Below, in pieces: positions 34,243 to 43,682 of a stretch of 64,000 nt of DNA. The position numbers and the translations under genes were made by a program. A model generated the notes under the pieces. It was not told the DNA's origin and did not search any database. It was given only the letters and a program-made list of their open reading frames with translations. Source of the stretch: an uncultured Muribaculaceae bacterium. GTDB lineage: Bacteria > Bacteroidota > Bacteroidia > Bacteroidales > Muribaculaceae. The stretch covers positions 20,659-84,658 of the forward strand of contig CAJUPY010000009.1 of NCBI GenBank assembly GCA_910588035.1, in the 5' to 3' direction. Numbering within the stretch: position 1 is the stretch's first letter; the number at the start of each line of letters is the position of its first letter.

Positions 34243-37224
34243 TTACTTGTTGAGACGTTGGTCGATCATCAGGAAGATGTCGGGTTCGGTTCCGGGATAG
34301 TTCTCTCGCAGGCTCTTGAGATATTCGTCGGCCTCAAACGTGTTGCCCTCGTTGCGGTTTATGTCGCTGAGCAAAATGAAGCCGCGTGCGAGCCAATATA
34401 TGTGGGGCGGATTGGCATTGACCAGTCTCTCGACGGCTTCACGCGATTTCTTCATGTCGCCGTTGTCATAGTAGTGGCGCGCGAGATAAAAGGCGGCTTT
34501 CGCGCCGTAGAGCTGATGTGGGTCGGCGGCAAGTTCGTTCCAGACCTCCTCGGCCTGATCAAACCGGTTCAGTTGCTCCAGGGCGAGCGCACGCGAGAAG
34601 TTGACTTCATCACGGTCGCTGCTGCCGATTGTCGTCGATGAGAGCAGGCGGTCGGCAGCTGTGAGTGCTGTCTCTGCTTCCTCAAGGTCAAGGGCGGTGC
34701 GTACAATTCCGAGGCGGGCGGCGTTCAGCGCACGGCTCGACGAGGCGCGTGTCTCAAGTTCGGCATATGTCTGCATGGCTGTGCGGGTCATGTCAAGATC
34801 GTTCTCTGCACCGGCCTTGAGCAGATAGGCTTCCTCTGCACCCGGTGAGTGGGGATAGTCGGTGACGATGCGCGACGCATGTTGCAGCGTCTGCTCCGCC
34901 TTGCCTTCTTTCGATGAGCGGCGTGCCAGACTGAGAAGTGCCTCGGCAACATGGCGGCCGTCTGGATAGTCTTTGAGATAGGCTTCGAGACGGGTTGTCT
35001 CGCCTGTCTTCTCAAATGTGCGCGACGCGCTCTCAAACGACATCTCCTCTATTTCTGACGGATCGACCGAAGGGGCGTTGGGCACCGATTTCATGAACGA
35101 CACAAACTCGGCGAGGTTGCCGTTGTCGGCATAGATGCGCTTGAGGTCGTCGGCTGCGGTGGCTGCCTCGTCGCTCGACGGATAGTTTGTTATGACCTCG
35201 CGGTAGGTCTCGACTGCCTTGGCCTTGTTGCCGTCGTTGAGCCATGCTATCGCGAGCAGCAGACGGCCTTGACGTCCCTGGGCGGTCTCGGGAAAGTTCT
35301 CGACAAGGCGGTTGTAGGTTGCTATCGCGTTACGCGGGTCGTTGAGTTCCTGCCATGCGTCGGCCATTTCAAGTAGTGCCGACGGGTAGAGTCCCGATGA
35401 TGGGAAACGGGCAATCATGTCGTCCAGACCGTCGATCTTGGCGCGGTGCTGACGGCGCAGTCCTTTCATTATCGCTTTCTGGAACAGAGCGTAGTCGCCT
35501 GCCTGGCGATCAGCCTCATACGCGCGGTCATAGAGCTTCTCGGCGCGGTCAAACGACGATTCATAGTAGAGGCAGTCGCCCATGCGGTTGAGGGCATCGG
35601 CCCTCATCAGCGACGAAGCGTTGCCGGGATTGGTGATGAAACTGTCAAACGAACTGTAGGCTTCGTCAAATTTCTTTTCTCCGAAAAGGGCGTACCCCAG
35701 GTCGTAGTTGGCCAACGGGCGGTTTGGAAGCGTGCGGGGACCTTTCAGATAGTCGCGGTAAGACTTGGCGGCCTGATCATATTTCCCCTCCTTGTAGAGA
35801 CATTCGCCGATCCAGAGATCACACTCGCGCTCGATTGCCTGATTGCGTTTTCCGAGTGCCTTCGCCTCACGGAACCGGTTGAGCGCGCCGACCGTGTTGC
35901 CCGAGGCGAGATCGCGTGTGCCGAGCGTGTAGGCTATCTGCTGTTTTGCGTCGAGAACGGCGTCGGTGGGACGCGCTATGTTGTTGATGCTTGCAAGCGC
36001 GGCCTCATAGTTGTTGTCGGTCATGTAGCCGTTGACGATGTACTGCTGAACCTCGGCGGCATAGCGTGAATCGGGATAGCGTCTGAGGAAAGTCTCGAAC
36101 GTGGCGACCGAACTTCCGAACGGAATCTTGCCTCCCTGCATCTTGGCCACGGCATAGTTGTAGAGGGCTGTCTCACGTATCTGTTCATCGAAGGTCATGC
36201 GGTAGGCTTTGTCAAGAGCCATCAGGGCCGCGTTGTAGTTTCCCTCGCGCAGATAGCTCTGACCGATCAGAAGATACGCGCTCTGACCCATCGCGTTGTC
36301 TTGTTTTGTCACCGGAGTCAGGTCGTCTATCGCACGCAGGTAATCGCCCGTGCGATACTCACTCAGGCCGAGCACATAAAGTGCCGAGGGAAGAGGACTG
36401 TCTGTCAGCGACACATATTGTTTCAACAATGTGACCGCTTCGTCGGGACGGTCGAGGCTGTAGCACGACTCTCCTGCCACTCTGGCGGCCTCGGCGCGGA
36501 ATTCGCTGCCGATTCCGTCAAGCGACAGCAGACGGCGTGACGTTGTCAACGCCTTGTCATAGTCGCGCCTCATATAGTAGATCTGACCCAGATAGAAATC
36601 GGTCATCGAGGTCGGGCCGGAAGTCTCCGGCACAACTTTCCTGAAGCGTGCGAGAGCTTCGTCATAGTTGCCGTCGGCATAGTCGATGTAGCCGAGGTAG
36701 AACATGGCGTCATTGCCATAGCGGCGCGTCGTCTCGAGCGTCCGGTAGAGACGGCCTGCGTCGTCACGGTCGTTTTTCATCAGGCGGCAATAAGCCAGAC
36801 GGTAACGGTAGTCTTCGCTACGGATGCCGTCGAGGGTCGACGGGTCGACCGACAGATAATGGTGCAGGGCGGTCGTGACATCGCCGCGGTCGTAAAAAAT
36901 GTCGCCTGTCGCCATGGTGACGATGCCGCGGCGCGGTGAGGCCGGGTAGTCGCGTGTGAATTGCTCGAGCAGCGACAGCGCGTCGGGACGTCCCTGACGG
37001 GCTGCCGACAGGGCGATGTAGAAGCGTGCGTCTTCGGCAAAAGAGGCGTCTTTGTCGAGCCTCAGGGCCTCGGTCATCTGATCGAGGCAGCCGGCATAAT
37101 TGCCTGTCTCGAACATGGCTGTCGCACGTTCGAAATAGCCCGACGGATCAGCACGGTTGATCTGTGCCTGCGCCGATGAGAGGGTCAGTGCCACGGTCGC
37201 GGCCAATAAGATTCGTTTATTCAT
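34243..37224 (-). CDS. Large periplasmic TPR protein
   Basis: The 993-aa protein has a signal peptide (ILLAATVALTLSSAQAQ) and TPR or half-TPR repeats along its full length, such as DDAGRLYRTLETTRRYGNDA and YDEALARFRKVVPETSG. No other domain is visible. In family terms it resembles long Bacteroidota TPR proteins paired with an outer-membrane barrel, suggesting a periplasmic scaffold that feeds or assembles the partner. Codon use is like that of its neighbours. Confidence 0.83.
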   Translation of the reverse strand: MNKRILLAATVALTLSSAQAQINRADPSGYFERATAMFETGNYAGCLDQMTEALRLDKDASFAEDARFYIALSAARQGRPDALSLLEQFTRDYPASPRRGIVTMATGDIFYDRGDVTTALHHYLSVDPSTLDGIRSEDYRYRLAYCRLMKNDRDDAGRLYRTLETTRRYGNDAMFYLGYIDYADGNYDEALARFRKVVPETSGPTSMTDFYLGQIYYMRRDYDKALTTSRRLLSLDGIGSEFRAEAARVAGESCYSLDRPDEAVTLLKQYVSLTDSPLPSALYVLGLSEYRTGDYLRAIDDLTPVTKQDNAMGQSAYLLIGQSYLREGNYNAALMALDKAYRMTFDEQIRETALYNYAVAKMQGGKIPFGSSVATFETFLRRYPDSRYAAEVQQYIVNGYMTDNNYEAALASINNIARPTDAVLDAKQQIAYTLGTRDLASGNTVGALNRFREAKALGKRNQAIERECDLWIGECLYKEGKYDQAAKSYRDYLKGPRTLPNRPLANYDLGYALFGEKKFDEAYSSFDSFITNPGNASSLMRADALNRMGDCLYYESSFDRAEKLYDRAYEADRQAGDYALFQKAIMKGLRRQHRAKIDGLDDMIARFPSSGLYPSALLEMADAWQELNDPRNAIATYNRLVENFPETAQGRQGRLLLAIAWLNDGNKAKAVETYREVITNYPSSDEAATAADDLKRIYADNGNLAEFVSFMKSVPNAPSVDPSEIEEMSFESASRTFEKTGETTRLEAYLKDYPDGRHVAEALLSLARRSSKEGKAEQTLQHASRIVTDYPHSPGAEEAYLLKAGAENDLDMTRTAMQTYAELETRASSSRALNAARLGIVRTALDLEEAETALTAADRLLSSTTIGSSDRDEVNFSRALALEQLNRFDQAEEVWNELAADPHQLYGAKAAFYLARHYYDNGDMKKSREAVERLVNANPPHIYWLARGFILLSDINRNEGNTFEADEYLKSLRENYPGTEPDIFLMIDQRLNK

Positions 37225-37324
37225 TGTGATGAAGGAATTCGGTGTTTTCTGTTCGCCACAAAATTACGAAGTTTCCGCGACATAGTCGCTCTGTTTTGTC
37301 AGTTTTCTGACGGGTGTCGTCTGC

Positions 37325-38446
37325 TCAATCTCTTTTCTTGAGCAAGTCGTGATACTCCATCGCTCCGAGCAGGAAGCAGCCCGTGCCGAAATCGTCGAAA
37401 TCGGGCTCACGGTCAAATGTGACGGGCTGGGCGTCTGACGGTGCCGCTCCGGTGCCCTGCACATAGCCCAGAAAGCCGTCATCGTGGACACTCTCGGCCA
37501 ATGCGGTCCATGCCCGGTCACACGCCTGCTCATACTCTTTGCCCGAGATGAGACCGTGGTTCAGACCCCATGCCAGACCATAGAGAAACAAAGCGGTTCC
37601 GGTCACTTCTTTTCCGGCATAGTCTTGAGAAACGAGACTCGCGTTCCAGAAACCATCCTCGCGCTGACATTTCATCAATGCGTCGGTCATCGAGAGATAG
37701 TCTGATTTCAACTGTCTGTAGGCTTCATCTTCAGGCTTCATCTTCTCGAGACAACGCGCGTAAGCCGCATACACCCAACCGTTTCCACGGCTCCAGTAAC
37801 ATGGCTTTCCGTCACTTTCGGTAAACGGGGCGACATATTTCTTGTCACGCCACCAAAGTCCGTCGGCCGTGTTGAACAGCCCGCCGCCGATCGTGTCACG
37901 GGTGCAGGTGTAGAGTTTCATCGCATAATCAAGATACTTTCTGTCGCCGGTGACCGAGGTCATCTCGACGTAGGCCGGCATCGCCATCTGAATGGCGTCT
38001 ATCCACCACCACCAGTCATGGCGTCCGGTAGCTATCTGTCTGTCCATGTTCCTGCGGGTCGGCGCGAGCATGGTCGTGTCGCCGCTCTGGCGGTAACGCC
38101 ACAGATAGGTCTGTTCGCAACACTGGTCGTCGGCATGGGTCGTGCCGGTTCCGTTGCGGGGAGTCCATTTGTGGAAGTCAGCCCAACGGTCGATGTAAGC
38201 TATGTCGGCCGGGTCACGGTCGCGGTCGTTCAGAGCCGAAAGGCCTTCGAAATAGACACCGCGGGTCCACAGGTTGCTCGGACGTATTCGTCCGACATTG
38301 GTCGGGACCGTCGGATCGGGATATTTGTCAATGAAATGGCGGTTGACCTTGCGCGACAAGCCGATGACATCGGCCGGAGCCGTGGCCGTGGCCGAAAATA
38401 TGGATGCCAGAAAGAAAAACGACACAAAAATGCGTGGAATATTCAT
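37325..38446 (-). CDS. Secreted glycoside hydrolase family 105 (unsaturated glucuronyl/galacturonyl hydrolase)
   Basis: The 373-aa protein has a signal peptide (IFVSFFFLASIFSATATA) and an alpha/alpha-barrel. Family landmarks are ADDQCCEQTYLW, DWWWWIDAIQMAMPAYV, CYWSRGNGWVYAAYARCLE and DDFGTGCFLLGAMEYHDLL. GH105 enzymes hydrate unsaturated uronic acid at the non-reducing end of pectin-derived oligosaccharides. No polysaccharide-utilisation genes (SusCD, lyase) flank it. The start at 38446 is chosen for the signal peptide; the upstream in-frame ATG adds 10 residues. Confidence 0.87.
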   Translation of the reverse strand: MNIPRIFVSFFFLASIFSATATAPADVIGLSRKVNRHFIDKYPDPTVPTNVGRIRPSNLWTRGVYFEGLSALNDRDRDPADIAYIDRWADFHKWTPRNGTGTTHADDQCCEQTYLWRYRQSGDTTMLAPTRRNMDRQIATGRHDWWWWIDAIQMAMPAYVEMTSVTGDRKYLDYAMKLYTCTRDTIGGGLFNTADGLWWRDKKYVAPFTESDGKPCYWSRGNGWVYAAYARCLEKMKPEDEAYRQLKSDYLSMTDALMKCQREDGFWNASLVSQDYAGKEVTGTALFLYGLAWGLNHGLISGKEYEQACDRAWTALAESVHDDGFLGYVQGTGAAPSDAQPVTFDREPDFDDFGTGCFLLGAMEYHDLLKKRD

Positions 38447-38624
38447 GGTCTGAAAGTTTTTATTGGGAAATTTCATTTGCCAAAGATAATAAAAATGAAC
38501 CGTTTCAATAAAAAAATGAATGAAAAATGGTCTGTTTCAGGGAAAACACACCCGAAAATGTGGCAAAAATAGACAATTGACGTAAAAAACCTTTTTAGCG
38601 GCGATTATTATAAAAGATTATTCG

Positions 38625-38632
38625 TATATTTG
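38625..38632 (+). promoter_or_regulatory. -7 element of the secDF promoter
   Basis: TATATTTG matches TAnnTTTG and lies 59 bases before the secDF start in an AT-rich stretch. No clear -33 TTTG is present. Confidence 0.55.
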
Positions 38633-38690
38633 CAGGCTGAAAAATTATATGTAAATTAATTCATAAACTAATCATATTTTAAAACTAAAC

Positions 38691-41585
38691 ATGCAAAACA
38701 AAGGGACTTTAGGAAGCATCATCGCAGGTGTTATCGCGATTTTCCTGGTTATTGTGTGCCTTTTCTACCTCTCGTTCTCGTTCGCGAGCCGTCACTTCGA
38801 GGGAAAAGCTGCTGAATATGCCACGAAGATTGCAGGTGAGGCCGGCGTGAATTCCGACCAGTACAGCAAGGCTTACAAGAACTATGTTGACTCGCTCAGC
38901 AAAAAGCCTTACTACTTAGGCTACAACTACAACGAGGTGCAGAAATGGGGCGTAGGCCTCGGTCTCGACCTCAAGGGAGGTATGAACGTGATTCTTCAGG
39001 TGTCAATGCCCGACCTGCTCCGTTCAATGAAAAACGCTGACCCCGATGCAGCTTTCGACCAGGCTATTGTTTCAACCGACTCGATTGTCAAAGCCACCAA
39101 CAACGATGACTATGTCGGTGAGTTCGTCAGACAATACCGCCGTCTCAATCCCAACGCCGACATGTCGGTCGTCTTCAACGGAATCGTAAAACGTGGTGCT
39201 GACGACGGTTCGGTAGCCACCACCCTCAAAAACGAAGTCAAAGACCGTGTCAACAACTCGGCCACAAACGTTCTCCGAAGCCGTATCGACGCCTATGGTG
39301 TCGTTTCGCCGAACATTCAGGTGCTCCAGGGTAAAGACGGTCAGATCCTTCTTGAGCTCCCCGGCGTAAAGGAACATCAGCGTGTGCGCGACCTGCTCCA
39401 GCGTTCGGCCAACCTCGAGTTCTATGAGACTTATACAGCTGCCGAGATCATCAACGCTCTCAGCAGCCTCGACAACGACATCCGTGCAAACGGTAACGGC
39501 AACGGCCTCTTCAACTATTTTGTAAACGTAGAGAACTCAGAGTCGCCGATCGTCGGATATGCACTCGCACAAAACCGCGAGAAAATCGACACGATCCTGA
39601 ACTCGGCTGCCGCACGCCGTCTGCTCCCCTCGAACCTCAAGCTCCGTTGGGAAGTGAAGCCTCAGATCGTTCAGTTTAACGACACCGTCTCCGGACGCAT
39701 CAAAAACGACACCGAACTCTACCGCCTCATCGCCCTCAAGGCCAACAACGGAAAACCTGCCCTCGACGGTTCGTGTGTGATCGCCGCTTCGGCCGACTAC
39801 GACAACATGCAGGGTAACGTCGTTTCAATGACAATGAACAACGAAGGAGCCAAACAGTGGGCACGAATCACAACAAACAACATCGGCAAGTCAGTCGCGA
39901 TTCTGCTTGACAACTATGTATATTCGTTCCCGCGCGTGAACACCGCTATCGAAGGCGGACGTTCTCAGATCACCGGTGACTTCACCGTCGAGGAAGCACA
40001 AGACCTTGCAAACGTGCTCAAGAGCGGAAAGATGACCGCGAAAGTCAACATCATCAGCGACATGGTGATCGGTCCGTCGCTCGGACAGCAGGCAATTGAA
40101 GCCGGATTCCTCTCGTTCATCATCGCCCTCGTGCTCCTGATGATCGTCATGGGATTCATCTACGGAATCATTCCCGGACTCGTCGCCGACTTCGGTCTCG
40201 TATGCAACCTCTTCTTCACCTTCGGCATCCTCGCCTCATTCCAGGCTGTGCTCACCCTCTCCGGTATCGCAGGTATCGTCCTCGCTCTCGGCATGGCTGT
40301 CGACGCAAACGTCCTCATCTTCGAGCGCACAAAAGAGGAACTCCGTGCAGGCAAGAACGTCCGTTCCGCCATTGCCGACGGCTACAGCAACGCCTTCTCG
40401 GCTATCTTCGACTCAAACCTGACTTCTATCATCACAGGTCTGATCCTGCTCCTCTACGGAACAGGACCGATCAAAGGTTTCGCGACTACTCTCATCATCG
40501 GCATCATCTGCTCATTCTTCACCGCAGTCTTCCTGACAAGAATAGTCTTCATTCTCGGTGCGAAGTCAAAGGCATTCCAGTCACTCACTTTCGACACCAA
40601 ACTGTCACGCAACTTCCTCCAGAACGTTAACATCGACTTCCTTGGTAAACGCAAGGTGACAACCGTCATCTGCTCACTGTTCATCGCCGTGATTCTCGTC
40701 TCGATGTTCACACGCGGTCTCAACCAGGGCATCGACTTCTCGGGTGGACGCAACTACATCGTCAAATTTGAGAAACCGGTCAACACCGTCGAACTCCAGC
40801 AGGCTCTCGCTCCCGAGTTCCCCGACGCCTCTGTCTCGGTCATCACGATCGAAAGCTCTAACCAGGTGCGCATCTCGACCAACTACAAGATCAATGAAGA
40901 AGACGCTGCCGTAGAGCAGGAAATCGTCGACAAACTCTTCTCGACCCTCAAACCCTACCTCCCCGAAGGCATGGATGCCGTAGCCTTCTCGACAACCGAC
41001 GAGACCCAAGGCATACTCTCTTCTCAGAAAGTAGGTCCGACTGTAGCCGACGACATGAGAAACGACGCATATATAGCCGTCATTCTCTCACTCATCGCGA
41101 TGTTCCTCTACATTCTGCTCCGTTTCCGAAACGTGGCATTCTCGCTCGGCGCGCTCGCCGCTGTTGCTTTCACGGCATTCTCGATCATCGGCTTCTACAG
41201 CCTCTTCTGGGGTGTCTTCCCGTTCGCAATGGAGATCGACCAGACATTCATCGCCGCTATTCTGACCGTCATCGGTTATCAGATCAACGACACCGTGGTT
41301 GTCTTCGACCGTGTCCGTGAAAACGTGGCCCTCTATCCTAAACAAGACTTCTACTCGACTATCAACAAGTCGATCAACTCAACTCTCTCCCGTACCTTCA
41401 TGACATCGGCTACCACCCTTCTGGTGCTCCTCTGCATCTTCATTCTCGGTGGTGACTCGCTCCGCAGCTTCATCTTCGCGATGATCTTCGGTGTCGTCAT
41501 CGGTACCCTCGCTACGATCTTCATCGCTTCGCCGGTCGCTTACCTGACCGACCGTCGCGGTGTCAAGACCGCTCCCAAAGCGTGA
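38691..41585 (+). CDS. secDF: Fused protein translocase subunit SecDF
   Basis: The 964-aa protein joins SecD (about residues 1-640) and SecF (about 640-964). SecD motifs are GVGLGLDLKGGMNVIL, VLRSRIDAYGVVSPNIQ, EGGRSQITGDF and the membrane segment GMAVDANVLIFERTKEELR. SecF motifs are GIDFSGGRNYIVKFE and IGYQINDTVVVFDRVREN. SecDF uses the proton gradient to pull exported proteins through SecYEG. Fusion is the rule in Bacteroidota. The codon bias suggests strong expression, and a strong terminator follows. Confidence 0.97.
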   Translation: MQNKGTLGSIIAGVIAIFLVIVCLFYLSFSFASRHFEGKAAEYATKIAGEAGVNSDQYSKAYKNYVDSLSKKPYYLGYNYNEVQKWGVGLGLDLKGGMNVILQVSMPDLLRSMKNADPDAAFDQAIVSTDSIVKATNNDDYVGEFVRQYRRLNPNADMSVVFNGIVKRGADDGSVATTLKNEVKDRVNNSATNVLRSRIDAYGVVSPNIQVLQGKDGQILLELPGVKEHQRVRDLLQRSANLEFYETYTAAEIINALSSLDNDIRANGNGNGLFNYFVNVENSESPIVGYALAQNREKIDTILNSAAARRLLPSNLKLRWEVKPQIVQFNDTVSGRIKNDTELYRLIALKANNGKPALDGSCVIAASADYDNMQGNVVSMTMNNEGAKQWARITTNNIGKSVAILLDNYVYSFPRVNTAIEGGRSQITGDFTVEEAQDLANVLKSGKMTAKVNIISDMVIGPSLGQQAIEAGFLSFIIALVLLMIVMGFIYGIIPGLVADFGLVCNLFFTFGILASFQAVLTLSGIAGIVLALGMAVDANVLIFERTKEELRAGKNVRSAIADGYSNAFSAIFDSNLTSIITGLILLLYGTGPIKGFATTLIIGIICSFFTAVFLTRIVFILGAKSKAFQSLTFDTKLSRNFLQNVNIDFLGKRKVTTVICSLFIAVILVSMFTRGLNQGIDFSGGRNYIVKFEKPVNTVELQQALAPEFPDASVSVITIESSNQVRISTNYKINEEDAAVEQEIVDKLFSTLKPYLPEGMDAVAFSTTDETQGILSSQKVGPTVADDMRNDAYIAVILSLIAMFLYILLRFRNVAFSLGALAAVAFTAFSIIGFYSLFWGVFPFAMEIDQTFIAAILTVIGYQINDTVVVFDRVRENVALYPKQDFYSTINKSINSTLSRTFMTSATTLLVLLCIFILGGDSLRSFIFAMIFGVVIGTLATIFIASPVAYLTDRRGVKTAPKA

Positions 41586-41607
41586 TAATGATTAAAATAA
41601 CATTCGT

Positions 41608-41638
41608 GCGGGGTTCTGTCGAGACGACAGAACCCCGC
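41608..41638 (+). terminator. Strong rho-independent terminator after secDF
   Basis: GCGGGGTTCTGTCG (41608-41621) pairs perfectly with CGACAGAACCCCGC (41625-41638) around a 3-nt loop, followed by AATCTTTTTCTC. Confidence 0.92.
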
Positions 41639-41719
41639 AATCTTTTTCTCTCAGGGCAAAAAAATAAGCCCCGCATGATAAAAAACAGTTACAGACACTC
41701 AACGATGCTGAAAAATTCT

Positions 41720-41727
41720 TAAATTTG
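41720..41727 (+). promoter_or_regulatory. -7 element upstream of the YitT-like gene
   Basis: TAAATTTG is a full match to TAnnTTTG and lies 29 bases before the start codon. The -33 is not clear. Confidence 0.5.
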
Positions 41728-41755
41728 TAGCAGATTACATTCAACCTTATTGACA

Positions 41756-42736
41756 ATGCAACTGTTTCAGCAAAAATTGTGGACTAATGCCAAGGACTAC
41801 TTTTTCATCGTATTGGGCATAATTCTCTATGGATTCGGGTTTTCAGCTTTTCTTGCGCCCGAAGATGTGGTTGTCGGAGGCATGGCCGGTCTCGGACAGG
41901 ACATCTACTATCTGACCCTGCGCCTGTTCGGATGGGGAGTGCCCGTAGCAATCACGATGTACGCCGTCAACCTGACACTCCTCGCCTTCGCATACCGCAT
42001 TGTCGGAAAGCAGTTTGTCATCAGAACCGTCATCGGAGCCACACTGATCTCGCTCGCCATCGGAATCATGCAGCCCCTCTTTCCCGAACCCCTCATTCAG
42101 GGACAGAAGTTCCTCAACGTCATAATCGGTGCGATTCTTTGCGGAATCGGCATCGGAATCGCATTCACCCACAACGGCTCTACCGCCGGAACCGACATCA
42201 TCGCCGCGATGGTCTCCAAAAAAACGAACATCACTGTCGGACGCACAATGCAATATGTCGATTTCTGCATCGTATCAGCAGTCCTCTTCATCGTTCCCGA
42301 TGCCAGAATTGACAACGTTGTCTTCGGTTTCGTCTGCCTCTTCCTCGTCGCATGGGTCACCGACCAGGTGATCAACACAAACCGCCAGGCTGTCCAGTTC
42401 ACCATATTCTCCCCCTACTGGCAGGAAATTGCCACCGCAATCAACAATGAGGCAAACCGTGGCTGCACTGTCATCGACGGAATGGGTTGGTACAGCAAAC
42501 GTCAGGTAAAAGTGCTGCTGGTGATGTGCCGCAAGATCGAGTCGGTCACAATCTTCAGAATCATCAAGTCAATCGACGACAATGCACTTGTCACACAGGC
42601 TAACGTCAACGGTGTCTACGGAAAAGGTTTTGACGAGATGAAAGTCAAGATCAACCCAGAGCACCATCACCACCACGAACATCACGGTGACACAAATCAG
42701 ATAGAGACCGCCCCCTCAGAAAACATATCTGACTGA
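41756..42736 (+). CDS. YitT/DUF2179 family membrane protein with His-rich tail
   Basis: The 326-aa protein has about five to six transmembrane helices with the YitT motifs FLAPEDVVVGGMAGL and FTHNGSTAGTDIIAAMVSKKT. The C-terminal DUF2179 domain has RGCTVIDGMGWYSKRQVKVLLVMCRK and VNGVYGKGFDEMK. The function is unsettled in the family; transport or ligand sensing is suspected. The tail EHHHHHEHHGD is unusual and could bind metal. The start at 41756 is the first ATG. The 3' end overlaps the convergent DUF3943 gene by 21 bases. Confidence 0.9.
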   Translation: MQLFQQKLWTNAKDYFFIVLGIILYGFGFSAFLAPEDVVVGGMAGLGQDIYYLTLRLFGWGVPVAITMYAVNLTLLAFAYRIVGKQFVIRTVIGATLISLAIGIMQPLFPEPLIQGQKFLNVIIGAILCGIGIGIAFTHNGSTAGTDIIAAMVSKKTNITVGRTMQYVDFCIVSAVLFIVPDARIDNVVFGFVCLFLVAWVTDQVINTNRQAVQFTIFSPYWQEIATAINNEANRGCTVIDGMGWYSKRQVKVLLVMCRKIESVTIFRIIKSIDDNALVTQANVNGVYGKGFDEMKVKINPEHHHHHEHHGDTNQIETAPSENISD

Positions 42737-43576
42737 GATACCATACTCATTGCCATAGATCGACTTGCCGAACCACGGCGTGTAGGCGACCGTTGTCTGC
42801 GATTTGTCGATTGCGTAATCGTGGGCCGGGTTACCCCTGAAATAACCTAAGAACTCATTGACCGGGTCACACAGAAACGCAAGTATGTAGCCGACCGTCT
42901 TGCTCCCTAAAACATAATAGCCGCGGTCGACAATCGCACGTTTGGCGCGGTAGAACCCTTCGCCCAACACCGCACCGCATATCGGGGTGATAAGCAGATC
43001 CTGCAACGACGGAATCTCCATGAAAGCCTCTATGCCATATTCCCAGAACACAGTCGAGATGAACGCGCTGTAGAGAAACGACCCCAGCATGTTGAACCCT
43101 TCCGACCTCGCGCTCATGTAATAAGCCGCGCCGGCATAGGGGTGAAGTATGTAGTTGAAAATCGGATTGTCCTTGTCAATGACCGGGCCTTTCTTGACAT
43201 TGCGCACCCACCGAGTGAACAGCGGAACCGAGCGTATCTCATCTTTGTTCCATGCCGTGGCGTCCTCAGGAAGCACCTGCAATATGGCCAGTGTGGTGAA
43301 GCCACCGGCAAACAGCAGTGCGGTGTTGCCTCCTAAACGGCCCCAGTTTTCATAGCGTGCGGTGGTAGAGTAGGGCATCGAGTAGATATCTGGTTTACCC
43401 GTGTGAGTCATGATAAACGAGTTGTGGACAGTTTTGTCGGCAGCGACCGTGTCGAGTTCGACATAGGCTTCTTGCAGGTCTATCAGGCTTGGCACAATCG
43501 TTTCCCTAACAACCGGCTGTGAGGCCGCTGTCAGCGACGCCAAAAACGCGATAATAGTTGAAACGAGTGTTTTCAT
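42716..43576 (-). CDS. DUF3943 family protein
   Basis: The 286-aa protein has a signal peptide (TLVSTIIAFLASLTAASQ) and the DUF3943 region. This includes YILHPYAGAAYYMSARSEGF, FLYSAFISTVFWEYGIEAFMEIPSLQDLLITP and GEGFYRAKRAI. It is probably an envelope protein, either inner-membrane or periplasmic with reentrant helices. The function is unknown. I placed the start at 43576 because the longer frame would put 21 unrelated residues before the signal peptide. Confidence 0.8.
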   Translation of the reverse strand: MKTLVSTIIAFLASLTAASQPVVRETIVPSLIDLQEAYVELDTVAADKTVHNSFIMTHTGKPDIYSMPYSTTARYENWGRLGGNTALLFAGGFTTLAILQVLPEDATAWNKDEIRSVPLFTRWVRNVKKGPVIDKDNPIFNYILHPYAGAAYYMSARSEGFNMLGSFLYSAFISTVFWEYGIEAFMEIPSLQDLLITPICGAVLGEGFYRAKRAIVDRGYYVLGSKTVGYILAFLCDPVNEFLGYFRGNPAHDYAIDKSQTTVAYTPWFGKSIYGNEYGISVRYVF

Positions 43577-43623
43577 AATTGTAAATAGTTGAATTTTGGT
43601 TACAAAATTGTTACAATTATAAC

Positions 43624-43662
43624 AAATCAGCCACATCAACGATTGGTTGACGTGGCTGATTT
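43624..43662 (-). terminator. Long hairpin after the metY-like gene
   Basis: AAATCAGCCACATCAAC (43624-43640) faces GTTGACGTGGCTGATTT (43646-43662) around GATTG. The stem is 17 bp with a single non-Watson-Crick position, which is a G-U wobble on the minus-strand RNA. That wobble suggests the minus strand is the functional one. No long U-tract follows. Confidence 0.7.
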
Positions 43663-43682
43663 AAGACTTTTTAAGACTGTGC

